Below, one piece after another: positions 1 to 5,976 of a stretch of DNA of 10,000 nt (its first letter is position 1; every line of letters begins with the position of its first letter). Under the pieces are notes generated by a model. It searched no databases and was not told where the DNA came from. It saw only the letters and a program-made list of their open reading frames with translations. The translations under genes were made by a program, and so were the position numbers. This stretch comes from Mageeibacillus sp. UBA1193 (lineage in GTDB: Bacteria > Bacillota > Clostridia > Saccharofermentanales > Saccharofermentanaceae), in the NCBI GenBank assembly GCA_002310155.1, contig DBYF01000067.1, forward strand, positions 1 to 10,000, given 5' to 3'.

Positions 1-531
1 GTGATCTATGTGATCACTGCGACATCTTTCATGATCGCTTATGCCCATCGAAAAGCACCCGCGTCCGACCGTCCTCCGGTCCTCGTCGTTCTCGGATGTC
101 TGGTCGTCGATGACCGCCCGAGCACAGTGCTTTCCGACCGTATCCGTACAGCATATGAATACCTGATCGAGCACCCTGATTCTCCCTGTATCGTTTCCGG
201 CGGCATGGGAGATGACGAACTGATCTCCGAAGCAGAATGCATGTACAGAGAGCTCGTACGTATGGGTATCTCTCCGGATAGGATCTATAAGGAAGACCGC
301 TCGACGAGCACCAGAGAGAATCTCCTTTTCAGCAAGGAGATCATGGAGAAAGAAAATCTCGGTGATACCATCGTGATCGTTACCAATTCCTGGCACGAGC
401 TTCGCGCCAGCATGATCGCCTCCAGTCTTGATATCCCCTGTGGAAACGAAGGAGCCCCCACGGCTCCGTGGAGGCTTCCCAGTCATTACATTCGTGAGTT
501 ATTCGGCATCATGTATCAGCTCGTGTTCTAA
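1..531 (+). CDS. YdcF-like DUF218 domain protein, probably 5'-truncated by the window edge
   Basis: The 176 visible residues cover a DUF218 (YdcF/SanA-type) domain. Seen: a hydrophobic strand ending in a Gly-Cys at about residues 27-33, an SGG loop at 66-68, the Thr-Arg-Glu-Asn segment at 104-107, and the strand plus VTNSWHELRA at 127-136, in the family's usual order. Residues 1-14 are hydrophobic and look like the end of a membrane helix, which fits family members that carry N-terminal membrane segments. The reading frame is open to base 1, where a GTG codon happens to stand, and no ribosome binding site can be seen, so the true start probably lies upstream. The family is often linked to envelope or surface-polysaccharide functions and the folded domain is Rossmann-like, but substrate and reaction are generally unknown and I assign none here. 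The gene converges on the lipoprotein gene that follows. Confidence 0.8.
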   Translation: MIYVITATSFMIAYAHRKAPASDRPPVLVVLGCLVVDDRPSTVLSDRIRTAYEYLIEHPDSPCIVSGGMGDDELISEAECMYRELVRMGISPDRIYKEDRSTSTRENLLFSKEIMEKENLGDTIVIVTNSWHELRASMIASSLDIPCGNEGAPTAPWRLPSHYIRELFGIMYQLVF

Positions 532-546
532 TCAAAACACGAGCTG
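517..546. terminator. 11-bp inverted repeat between convergent genes, possible bidirectional terminator
   Basis: Bases 517-527 (CAGCTCGTGTT) and 536-546 (AACACGAGCTG) are perfectly complementary around an 8-base loop. The hairpin includes the last codons and the stop codon (529-531) of the left gene and lies 18 bases past the stop of the opposing gene. Position and stem strength fit a shared terminator, but neither strand has a T-tract after the stem, so a role in blocking RNA decay or readthrough is equally possible. Confidence 0.5.
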
Positions 547-564
547 CGGGGCCGCGGTTCCCGA

Positions 565-1668
565 TCAGAACGGCATCGTGAAGAATCCGTCGAGTCTTCC
601 GTATGCGAGGACATTGCCGGTGTTTCCATCTTTATCGGTGTCCAGCCCTTCGAAGATCTTATCGAGATAGTTTCCGCCTTTATCGAAATTCCAGTTGTCA
701 GCGCTCATCTCTTTTTTCAGCGCGAAAACGAATACGGTATAGGTATGCGTAGTTCCCGGCGGCGGATATGGTCCGACATACTGCTTGCCACGGTTGCTGC
801 GGAAACTGCTGTCGATCTCACCCTCGGTCATCGATGTATTCGTCGTGATATAGTCCATATGCAGCCATCCGCCGTCGAGCATGATGACAACATACTGCGT
901 CGCGCCTTCGACCGGATCCCACGACAGTTCCGGATTCACATTCTGGCCATTCAGTGTCTTCGATATCTTCGTATCCCAGATGCCGTTATCAAGAGTCTTC
1001 GATGTCACATTGATCGTAGTTACATCTTTGAAAGGTACATCCTTGATGTAGGTATCCGACTTCGCGATCAGGTAATCTTTCCATTCGAGTTTATCGACTT
1101 TCGCCGGAATGTTGACCACTGTCTCTCCCTCTCCCCAGTCCATTGTCAGCTTCGCCGATCCATCTTTCTGCACCTCAGCTGCGCACATTTTTACTTCTTC
1201 GAAACCAAACTTCTGCACACCTGCGCAGAACACAAGATCGCCGACTGTGTTGAATGTGACATTGATCTTCGGAGTTCCATCTGCATTCGTTCCGGAAAGC
1301 GTTTTCACTTCTCCGAGATCTTTTCCGAAGTGCAGATATACGACTGTAGATACACCCTTATAATCTTCCAGAGCAGGATTCAAAGAAGTTGCATCGTCCG
1401 CTACGATCCTCCATGCAGAATCGGCAAGGACCGATATATCACCAAGATCCCACTTCGTTTCTTCGGAACTCTCGACTTCCCATGCGCCGTCTTTTTCTTT
1501 CTGGATATAAGAGACATTCTTTTCGATGATCTGAGGAAAGATACCCACGCTGACAACTTCTGTCTCGATCTCTGTCTTATGCTGCGGTTCGAAAGGCTTT
1601 CCCTTGCATCCGCAAAGAAGAGAAAGAACCATCACGGCAGCCACTGTTTTCATGCATTTTGATTTCAT
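565..1668 (-). CDS. lipoprotein with C-terminal PEBP (YbhB/YbcL, Raf-kinase-inhibitor-like) domain
   Basis: A 367-residue protein with a lipoprotein signal peptide: Lys residues at the N-terminus, a hydrophobic core at about 8-18, and a lipobox ending Leu-Cys-Gly-Cys, so Cys21 would be lipidated and the protein held on the outer face of the membrane. Residues about 30-215 are beta-rich and unrecognised. From about 218 to 367 the pattern is PEBP-like: NPELSWDPVEGA (245-256), GGWLH (266-270) in place of GWVHW, and GPYPPPGTTHTYTVFVFAL (299-317), matching the family's GP-PP-G-H-Y signature with H308. The usual Asp-Pro-Asp loop before the first His is missing. An acidic D-x-D-x-D-G stretch (343-348) suggests a bound calcium. 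PEBP domains bind small anionic or phospho-ligands; the ligand here is unknown. Start chosen at 1668 behind GGGAGG. It lies 84 bases after the AraC regulator and is probably co-transcribed with it. Confidence 0.75.
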   Translation of the reverse strand: MKSKCMKTVAAVMVLSLLCGCKGKPFEPQHKTEIETEVVSVGIFPQIIEKNVSYIQKEKDGAWEVESSEETKWDLGDISVLADSAWRIVADDATSLNPALEDYKGVSTVVYLHFGKDLGEVKTLSGTNADGTPKINVTFNTVGDLVFCAGVQKFGFEEVKMCAAEVQKDGSAKLTMDWGEGETVVNIPAKVDKLEWKDYLIAKSDTYIKDVPFKDVTTINVTSKTLDNGIWDTKISKTLNGQNVNPELSWDPVEGATQYVVIMLDGGWLHMDYITTNTSMTEGEIDSSFRSNRGKQYVGPYPPPGTTHTYTVFVFALKKEMSADNWNFDKGGNYLDKIFEGLDTDKDGNTGNVLAYGRLDGFFTMPF

Positions 1669-1752
1669 ACTGACACCTCCCGGCTGTTTGACTGCATCTT
1701 ACCCGATAGCCAAACAGGGTCGTTAGAAACATGAGCACAAAAACAGGGAAAA

Positions 1753-2745
1753 TCAGCACAGGTCTTTCATGTTCTTTTGAAAATCCGAAGGGCTAAGGCC
1801 GGTGTGTTTCTTAAACACTTTCGAGAAATAGTTCGTATCGCTGTACCCACAGAGCAGGCTGATCTCGCTGATGGTCAGGTCCGAATACTGAAGGTCGGAT
1901 CTCGCTCTCGCCATACGCACATTCTCAAGATACGACATGCACGGCATACCCACTTCTTTATTGAACGCATCATTCAGGATATTCTTGTTGACGGAAAATT
2001 CTTTAAGGAGCGAAGCCAGAGTGATCTCCTCACCCATATTCGCCCAGAAATACTGGATCACTTTTACGACCAGCGGATTTCTGTATATCTCGTCCTGACG
2101 GAAGTCCCTGTAGAAGTCCGCCACCGCAAAAAAGAGGATCTCCTCGATGAAGTGCCGGATACGGAGGATCCAGAAATTGTCGGGCTGTTCATTCACCTCA
2201 TATCGGATGCTGCCGAGAAATCTTCTCAGCGCATCGTTCGCTTCGTTTGTGAGTGTATAGAAAGCAATATCCCGGTCTTTTCCACAGAAACCCGACAAGA
2301 GCAGCGCATCCTGATAGATCATCTCTTTCGTGAAGCACTCGTCGAATTTCACGTCTCCCTGAACCAGCTTCTCCAGTTTCTCCTGCGCGGAGAGTTCTTC
2401 TCCATCGGGAAGAGCACTGAAGAATCTGTCATACTTTCCGGAGTTCAGATTCTCGATCGTAAACTCATCGCGAAGGATGGTCGGTTTGAAGTAAAGGGTG
2501 CGGGATTTGACGCCGCTTTCAGAAACGATCTTCAGTTCGGCTTTCTCGTTCGTCGCGAAAGCCACCGGCGATACGAGCAGGCGGTACTGACCGTCTTCTT
2601 CGACCACGAAGGAACCTTGTTCGACCAGCACGATCTTATATGTCGTCTTATCGTCCAGATACTCTGAAAAGCCGGTCTTTGCCTCATAAAAGACATCGAT
2701 CGAACAGTCCATTCCGGGGCGCTTGCTTTTCGTCACCAGATCCAT
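1753..2745 (-). CDS. AraC/XylS-family transcriptional regulator
   Basis: A 330-residue regulator. The C-terminal 95 residues are a classic AraC DNA-binding domain with two helix-turn-helix units: the first at about 241-262 (ITLASLLKEFSVNKNILNDAF), the second at about 290-311, followed by the family signature with CGYSDTNYFSKVFKKHTGLSPS (299-320). The N-terminal part (about 15-95) has alternating strands like the cupin-type effector-binding domain of this family; the middle (about 100-225) is helical and would form a linker or dimerisation region. The effector cannot be read from the sequence. Start at 2745 follows AGGTAGGG and lies about 20 bases after the likely transcription start. The gene has its own extended -10 promoter and is followed at 84 bases by the PEBP lipoprotein gene, so that gene is its most likely target or operon partner. 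Confidence 0.9.
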   Translation of the reverse strand: MDLVTKSKRPGMDCSIDVFYEAKTGFSEYLDDKTTYKIVLVEQGSFVVEEDGQYRLLVSPVAFATNEKAELKIVSESGVKSRTLYFKPTILRDEFTIENLNSGKYDRFFSALPDGEELSAQEKLEKLVQGDVKFDECFTKEMIYQDALLLSGFCGKDRDIAFYTLTNEANDALRRFLGSIRYEVNEQPDNFWILRIRHFIEEILFFAVADFYRDFRQDEIYRNPLVVKVIQYFWANMGEEITLASLLKEFSVNKNILNDAFNKEVGMPCMSYLENVRMARARSDLQYSDLTISEISLLCGYSDTNYFSKVFKKHTGLSPSDFQKNMKDLC

Positions 2746-2769
2746 TTCCCTACCTCACTTCCAGGTTCT

Positions 2770-2775
2770 ATTATA
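2770..2775 (-). promoter_or_regulatory. extended -10 promoter of the araC-type gene
   Basis: On the minus strand this is a perfect TATAAT preceded by TG plus one base (TGATATAAT), an extended -10 element. A TTGCGG lies 19 bases upstream, a weak and badly spaced -35. The expected RNA start, near 2763, leaves a leader of about 20 bases with the ribosome binding site before the ATG at 2745. It sits directly after the dapL terminator, making the regulator-lipoprotein pair a separate transcription unit. Confidence 0.65.
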
Positions 2776-2798
2776 TCATTCCATCACTTTCATTCCGC

Positions 2799-2827
2799 AA
2801 AGAAAAAGGACCGCCGGAGCGATCCTT
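2799..2827 (-). terminator. intrinsic terminator of the dapF-dapL unit
   Basis: On the minus strand a 9-bp stem (AAGGATCGC with GCGGTCCTT, one T-G pair) closes a four-base loop and is followed by TTTCTTT, a normal Rho-independent terminator 32 bases after the dapL stop codon. It separates lysine-pathway transcription from the regulator gene downstream. Confidence 0.85.
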
Positions 2828-2859
2828 GTATTTCGTTTATTCAGTTCAGAAAATCCCGT

Positions 2860-4050
2860 TCAGCCTTCGCTGTACAGTTCCTTGATCCTTCTCATTGCTT
2901 CGATCGTGTTGTCACGTGTGTTGAAGGAAGTGAATCTGACATAGCCTTCACCGCATTCACCGAAACCACTGCCCGGTGTGCAGATGACGTTTGCCTTTGC
3001 GAGAAGTTCATCGAAGAATGCCCAGGACTTCATGGACTTCGGACATCTTACCCAGATGTACGGGGAGTTGACGCCGCCGGTAAATGGCCACTTGAGTTCC
3101 GTAAAGGTATCGGCAATGATGCGCGCGTTCTCCTTATAGTAAGCGATGTTCTCACGGATCTCGGCAAGTCCCTGATCCTTCAGGCACGCAGCAGCCGCCT
3201 TCTGTACCGGATATGCAACACCGTTGAACTTGGTCGTCTGTCTTCTCAGCCACATCTTACGGAGCTGGATACCGTCTCTTACAAGTCCGCCCGGAACGAT
3301 GGTGTAACCGCATCTTGTTCCCGTAAATCCCGCGGTCTTGGAAAGAGAACAGAACTCGATCGCACAGGATCTTGCACCCTCGATCTCGTAGATGGAACGC
3401 GGTACCTCCGGATCGGAAATAAAGGATTCATATGCCGCGTCAAAGAGGATCACAGATCCATTTGCGTTAGCGAACTTGACCCACTGCTCAAGGCGTGTTC
3501 TGTCATATGCAGCGCCTGTCGGGTTGTTCGGAGAACACAGGTAGATGATGTCTGCCTGAAGTCCCGGATACGGCATCGGAAGGAAGTCGTTGTCCGCAGT
3601 CGCGGTGAGCTTTACGATCTTTCTTCCTGCCATGACATTGGTATCTACATATACCGGATATACCGGATCAGTTACGGCAACAATGTTGTCCTGATCGAAG
3701 ATATCAAGGATATTTCCGAGGTCACTCTTCGCGCCGTCGCTGACAAAGATCTCATCGCTGAAAAGCTTCACGCCGGAAGTCTCCTGATAATAATCCGCGA
3801 TCGTATCTCTTAAGAATTCATAGCCCTGCTCCGGACCATATCCGTGAAATCCGGATTCCGTTCCCATCTCTTCAGAAGCCTTGATGAGTGCATCTACCGC
3901 GGACTTGCAGAGCGGTCTTGTGACATCTCCGATACCCATCTTGATAAGGGAAGCACTGCCATCCTGCGCCATGAACTTTCTGACGCGCTCGGCGACTTCC
4001 GAGAACAGGTACGTCTCTTCAATGTTCTGGTAATTCTTGTTGATCTTCAT
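2860..4050 (-). CDS. dapL: LL-diaminopimelate aminotransferase
   Basis: A 396-residue PLP enzyme that converts L-tetrahydrodipicolinate to LL-diaminopimelate with glutamate as amino donor, skipping the succinylase/acetylase steps of lysine and peptidoglycan precursor synthesis. Seen: fold type I aminotransferase features in order, GYGPEQGYEFLR (70-81), SPNNPTGA (173-180), DAAYESF (204-210), SLSKTAGFTGTRCGY (235-249) with K238 as the PLP lysine, and R372 in the carboxylate-binding position. The start MKINKNYQNIEETYLFSE and the SLSKTAGFTGTRCGY block are typical of DapL rather than of other aspartate aminotransferases. The ATG at 4050 is chosen over an in-frame ATG 12 codons upstream because a strong AGGAGG lies just before it and family members begin at this point. 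It follows dapF by 60 bases, so two consecutive pathway steps are co-transcribed in reverse order of reaction. Confidence 0.95.
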   Translation of the reverse strand: MKINKNYQNIEETYLFSEVAERVRKFMAQDGSASLIKMGIGDVTRPLCKSAVDALIKASEEMGTESGFHGYGPEQGYEFLRDTIADYYQETSGVKLFSDEIFVSDGAKSDLGNILDIFDQDNIVAVTDPVYPVYVDTNVMAGRKIVKLTATADNDFLPMPYPGLQADIIYLCSPNNPTGAAYDRTRLEQWVKFANANGSVILFDAAYESFISDPEVPRSIYEIEGARSCAIEFCSLSKTAGFTGTRCGYTIVPGGLVRDGIQLRKMWLRRQTTKFNGVAYPVQKAAAACLKDQGLAEIRENIAYYKENARIIADTFTELKWPFTGGVNSPYIWVRCPKSMKSWAFFDELLAKANVICTPGSGFGECGEGYVRFTSFNTRDNTIEAMRRIKELYSEG

Positions 4051-4060
4051 TTCTCTATTT

Positions 4061-4066
4061 CCTCCT
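4061..4066 (-). promoter_or_regulatory. ribosome binding site that fixes the dapL start
   Basis: The minus strand reads AGGAGG here, 10 bases before the ATG at 4050. The alternative in-frame ATG at 4086 would put this perfect site inside the coding region and has no comparable site of its own. Confidence 0.75.
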
Positions 4067-4079
4067 ACTTCACTACATC

Positions 4080-4096
4080 GCGCCATTTCCCGGCGC
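4080..4096 (-). other. GC-rich hairpin between dapF and dapL
   Basis: GCGCC (4080-4084) and GGCGC (4092-4096) form a 5-bp stem with a 7-base loop in the dapF-dapL spacer. There is no T-tract, so it is not a terminator. It could stabilise or tune the two-gene message, but the stem is short. Confidence 0.3.
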
Positions 4097-4110
4097 CCTA
4101 CTTAACTACT

Positions 4111-4953
4111 TTATATTTCGATCTCACCGGTGAAACTGATCACGGCAGGTCCCGTCATCAGGACACGTTCATCGGTATAGTTGATCACGAGTTCGCCGCC
4201 GTTTAAGATCACGCGGACATCTTCACCCTTCTTAGTAAGACCGTTAAGACATGCTGCGACAACAGTCGCGCATGTTCCCGTACCGCAGGCCCAGGTCTCG
4301 CCCGCACCTCTTTCCCAGACACGCATACGAAGAAGTCCGGGTGCTTTTACCTCGGCAAATTCCGTATTCGTTCTCTGCGGGAAAATCACGTTATTTTCGA
4401 ACTTCGGTCCGATGGAAGGAAGGTCCATATTCTCGACATCTTCTACGAAAAGCACTGCGTGAGGATTGCCCATCGATACGCAGGTGATGTTGTATGTTTC
4501 CCCGTCGATCTCGACTTCCCGATCTACAACAGTATCGCCGTCAAGATCCACAGGGATCAGCTGAGGGGAGAGGATCGCACGTCCCATATCGACCGTCGCG
4601 CCGGTCGCTTCTCCCTTATCGTCCAGGATCATCTTCAGAGTCTTGATGCCGCACTTGGTCTCGATCGTCAGTGTATCTTTCTTCACGCCCCAGATGTCAT
4701 GCACGAACTTTCCGACGCAGCGGATGCCGTTTCCGCACATCTCGCTCTCGGAACCATCCGAATTAAACATGATCATTCTGCCATCCGCGACATCCGAGGG
4801 GGCGACCAGGATCAGGCCGTCCGAGCCGATCGCGAAATGTCTGTCTGAGATCTTTACCGCAAGTGCAGAGGGGTCATCGATCGCGTACTTTCTAGCGTCG
4901 ATATAGACATAGTCATTACCGCATCCCTGCATCTTCGTAAACTCATACTTCAT
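4111..4953 (-). CDS. dapF: diaminopimelate epimerase
   Basis: A 280-residue cytoplasmic, cofactor-independent racemase that interconverts LL- and meso-diaminopimelate, the product used for lysine and for peptidoglycan cross-links. Both catalytic cysteines are visible in the two pseudo-symmetric halves: C73 in the CGNGIRCVG motif (73-81) and C223 in ETWACGTGTCA (219-229). The N-terminal MQGCGNDYVYID (8-19) and MGNPHAVLF (161-169) are also diagnostic, and length is normal for the family. The ATG at 4953 follows AGAAGG. The product of the downstream dapL is the substrate of this enzyme, so the pair covers tetrahydrodipicolinate to meso-DAP. It lies 92 bases after the ANTAR gene; no terminator is visible between them, so some readthrough is possible. 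Confidence 0.96.
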   Translation of the reverse strand: MKYEFTKMQGCGNDYVYIDARKYAIDDPSALAVKISDRHFAIGSDGLILVAPSDVADGRMIMFNSDGSESEMCGNGIRCVGKFVHDIWGVKKDTLTIETKCGIKTLKMILDDKGEATGATVDMGRAILSPQLIPVDLDGDTVVDREVEIDGETYNITCVSMGNPHAVLFVEDVENMDLPSIGPKFENNVIFPQRTNTEFAEVKAPGLLRMRVWERGAGETWACGTGTCATVVAACLNGLTKKGEDVRVILNGGELVINYTDERVLMTGPAVISFTGEIEI

Positions 4954-5005
4954 TTCCCGTACCTTCTTTCTTCACTACACTGAACCAGCACGCCATTGTG
5001 TATGG

Positions 5006-5017
5006 TTTATATATAAA
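5006..5017 (-). promoter_or_regulatory. AT-rich palindrome, possible dapF promoter region
   Basis: TTTATATATAAA is a perfect 12-base palindrome about 53 bases upstream of the dapF start, in the 92-base spacer after the ANTAR gene. It contains -10-like sequence, but I could not find a convincing -35 at proper spacing, so this is only a likely location for a promoter. Confidence 0.3.
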
Positions 5018-5045
5018 TGGATTAAGTTATTACTTTGCTTCCTAT

Positions 5046-5636
5046 TTAATTACCGGACTCGTAAGTTCTGATGATCTCATACGCCACATCCGAGCGGGTC
5101 CGTCCGCTGTTCATGGCTTCCTTCTCGATGAACTTGTGCGCTTCTTCTTCGGTGAAGGACAGCGTCTGCATCAGGAGAAGTTTGGCTCTGGTGATCACTT
5201 TCTCGTCATCGAGTTTTTTCTTCAGGGCACCGAGCCGGATGTGCGCCATATCCGCAGCTTGTATCGCCGTGGTAAAAGCACTCTGCTTGAGCGGCTTGAC
5301 GAGGATCGTTGCGCCCATATCGAGAAGTTTCTCTCTCGCCTTCTTCTCTTCATCAGTAGAGAAGGAAGTTTCATCCGCAAGGAAAAGCACGCTGGACGTC
5401 GGATGCGATACGGCCGAGTGGCACGCTTTCATCGCGACTGGATCAGAGATAGCTGCTTCTACGATCAGAAGACCATAGTCGCCTTTCTTCGCGCTGCGGA
5501 CTCCCTTATCGGCGAGAACCTCCCACGCGATCTCGTGCGGATGCTTGAGGCTGTTCATGATAAAATTCTCCAGGACCCGACTTGCACCCGGTTCCTTTCT
5601 CAGGATCAATACCTTATCTATTCCTGTTGAACTCAT
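5046..5636 (-). CDS. ANTAR-domain transcription antiterminator with a degenerate receiver domain (NitR/AmiR-like)
   Basis: A 196-residue protein. Residues about 7-128 have a receiver-like alpha/beta pattern and keep the Lys-Pro of the last strand (K114-P115), but the phosphoacceptor Asp is replaced by Glu (E60 in LLIVEA) and the acidic pair after strand 1 is absent (LRKEPG). It is therefore probably not controlled by normal phosphorylation. Residues about 138-193 form the ANTAR RNA-binding domain, a helical hairpin with the typical AKLLLM (151-156), EEEA (163-166), EAM (173-175) and DVAYEII (183-189). ANTAR proteins bind hexaloop RNA hairpins and stop terminator formation. It is divergent from glnN and amt, and ANTAR proteins beside glutamine synthetase genes are known in clostridia, so glnN-amt is the expected target. 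Start: ATG 5636 with GAGG 8 bases upstream; the GTG at 5645 overlaps that binding site and is unlikely. Confidence 0.88.
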   Translation of the reverse strand: MSSTGIDKVLILRKEPGASRVLENFIMNSLKHPHEIAWEVLADKGVRSAKKGDYGLLIVEAAISDPVAMKACHSAVSHPTSSVLFLADETSFSTDEEKKAREKLLDMGATILVKPLKQSAFTTAIQAADMAHIRLGALKKKLDDEKVITRAKLLLMQTLSFTEEEAHKFIEKEAMNSGRTRSDVAYEIIRTYESGN

Positions 5637-5644
5637 ATGATTCA

Positions 5645-5648
5645 CCTC
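5645..5648 (-). promoter_or_regulatory. ribosome binding site of the ANTAR gene
   Basis: The minus strand reads AGAGGTGA with GAGG 8 bases before the ATG at 5636. The upstream in-frame GTG (5643-5645) shares a base with it, which rules that codon out in practice. The 3' end of the candidate structured leader lies only about six bases upstream. Confidence 0.7.
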
Positions 5649-5653
5649 TTTTC

Positions 5654-5742
5654 AATATGCGGGATCCCGGATCCGTTTCCGCAAAGTAGCCTATGCTAAC
5701 TGGCGTTACGGCATTTGCGGTTACCTTGAGCTAACGCATATT
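5654..5742 (-). ncRNA. candidate structured 5' leader of the ANTAR gene, family unknown
   Basis: The element is closed by a perfect 8-bp pair, 5654-5661 (AATATGCG) with 5735-5742 (CGCATATT). Nested inside are a 7-bp pair, 5679-5685 (CCGCAAA) with 5714-5720 (TTTGCGG), a 4-bp hairpin with loop (5687-5690 with 5695-5698), and a 4-bp hairpin from a tandem GGATCC repeat (5662-5665 with 5671-5674). This is a compact junction fold of riboswitch size. On the minus strand it lies inside the predicted ANTAR leader and ends about six bases before the ribosome binding site. I could not match its bases to a known riboswitch class. The fold is symmetric, so the strand is inferred only from the promoter and gene context; an operator array in DNA is the alternative. 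Confidence 0.4.
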
Positions 5743-5758
5743 ATTTTTCCTACTTAAT

Positions 5759-5787
5759 AATGTACTCCCGGATTCTCAATTTTGCAA
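5759..5787 (-). promoter_or_regulatory. candidate promoter of the ANTAR gene
   Basis: On the minus strand TTGCAA (5787-5782) and TACATT (5764-5759) are separated by 17 bases, each matching four of six consensus positions. Transcription would start near 5752 and give a leader of about 116 bases that contains the folded element at 5742-5654. Confidence 0.45.
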
Positions 5788-5848
5788 CTTCTAAATAGTT
5801 AAAATTCATTTCGGTGTAAAAAATCGTTCATTTTCGTATGCGGATTTC

Positions 5849-5876
5849 ATAAATTCTGCAAGTTTGTGCAATTTAT
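5849..5876. repeat. imperfect inverted repeat upstream of the glnN promoter
   Basis: ATAAAT (5849-5854) and TGCA (5857-5860) pair with TGCA (5867-5870) and ATTTAT (5871-5876), with two extra bases in the left arm and a 6-base centre. It ends 13 bases before the glnN -35 box, a position typical of an activator site. The binding protein is unknown. Confidence 0.4.
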
Positions 5877-5889
5877 CATTCATTTTGTG

Positions 5890-5918
5890 TTGACAGACGA
5901 ATTCATTTGACGTATTCT
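5890..5918 (+). promoter_or_regulatory. sigma-A type promoter of glnN
   Basis: A perfect TTGACA at 5890-5895 and TATTCT at 5913-5918 with the ideal 17-base spacing. The expected start is near 5925, giving a leader of about 69 bases that contains the hairpin at 5934-5965 and the ribosome binding site. Confidence 0.75.
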
Positions 5919-5927
5919 TCTGACATA

Positions 5928-5941
5928 AAGCAAAGGCGCTT
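5928..5941 (+). promoter_or_regulatory. candidate ANTAR hexaloop hairpin in the glnN leader
   Basis: AAGC (5928-5931) pairs with GCTT (5938-5941) around a six-base loop AAAGGC, with A at loop position 1 and G at position 4, the pattern known for ANTAR recognition. Its right half lies in the 5' arm of the terminator-like hairpin that follows, so the two cannot form together. The stem is only 4 bp and no second hexaloop was found upstream. Confidence 0.4.
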
Positions 5942-5976
5942 GGAGTGATTTCAGTCCAGGTGCCTCTTTCACTTTT
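5934..5976 (+). terminator. terminator-like attenuator in the glnN leader
   Basis: Bases 5934-5944 pair with 5955-5965 in an 11-bp stem (two G-T pairs) around a 10-base loop, followed by a T-rich run, CTTTCACTTTT (5966-5976). It lies between the promoter and the ribosome binding site, where a terminator makes sense only as an attenuator. Its 5' arm overlaps the hexaloop hairpin at 5928-5941, which is the arrangement used by ANTAR antiterminators. Confidence 0.6.

Noticed and set aside
745..1662. Long plus-strand reading frame opposite the lipoprotein gene
   Set aside because: It is the antisense shadow of a gene with a clear signal peptide, ribosome binding site and PEBP motifs. Its own product shows no recognisable domain.
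1684..1717. 7-bp inverted repeat CTGTTTG/CAAACAG between the regulator and lipoprotein genes
   Set aside because: The stem is short with a 20-base centre and no T-tract. Chance is a sufficient explanation, though a weak operator cannot be excluded.
1577..1759. Small minus-strand frame with a hydrophobic N-terminus across the regulator-lipoprotein gap
   Set aside because: It starts at a GTG inside the regulator gene without a ribosome binding site and runs out of frame into the lipoprotein gene. A real small membrane protein is unlikely.
1777..2667. Long plus-strand reading frame opposite the AraC-type gene
   Set aside because: Antisense shadow. The minus-strand protein has a full AraC helix-turn-helix signature; this one has none and is rich in Arg, His and Phe as expected for a complement frame.
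4051..4086. Twelve-codon N-terminal extension of dapL from the ATG at 4086
   Set aside because: A perfect AGGAGG lies before the ATG at 4050, and family members begin with the MKIN-type sequence at that point. The upstream ATG also sits in a hairpin loop.
5634..5645. GTG start of the ANTAR gene at 5645
   Set aside because: That codon overlaps the GAGG ribosome binding site that is well placed for the ATG at 5636.
5679..5725. Resemblance to a c-di-GMP-I riboswitch (GCAAAG and GGTTACC on the plus strand)
   Set aside because: The other conserved parts of that class and their order are absent, and no plus-strand gene follows within normal leader distance before the separate glnN promoter.
5711..5730. 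Resemblance to a T-box sequence (GGTAACCGC on the minus strand)
   Set aside because: The conserved T-box GG is missing, no specifier stem or terminator/antiterminator pair is visible, and the downstream gene is not an amino-acid gene.
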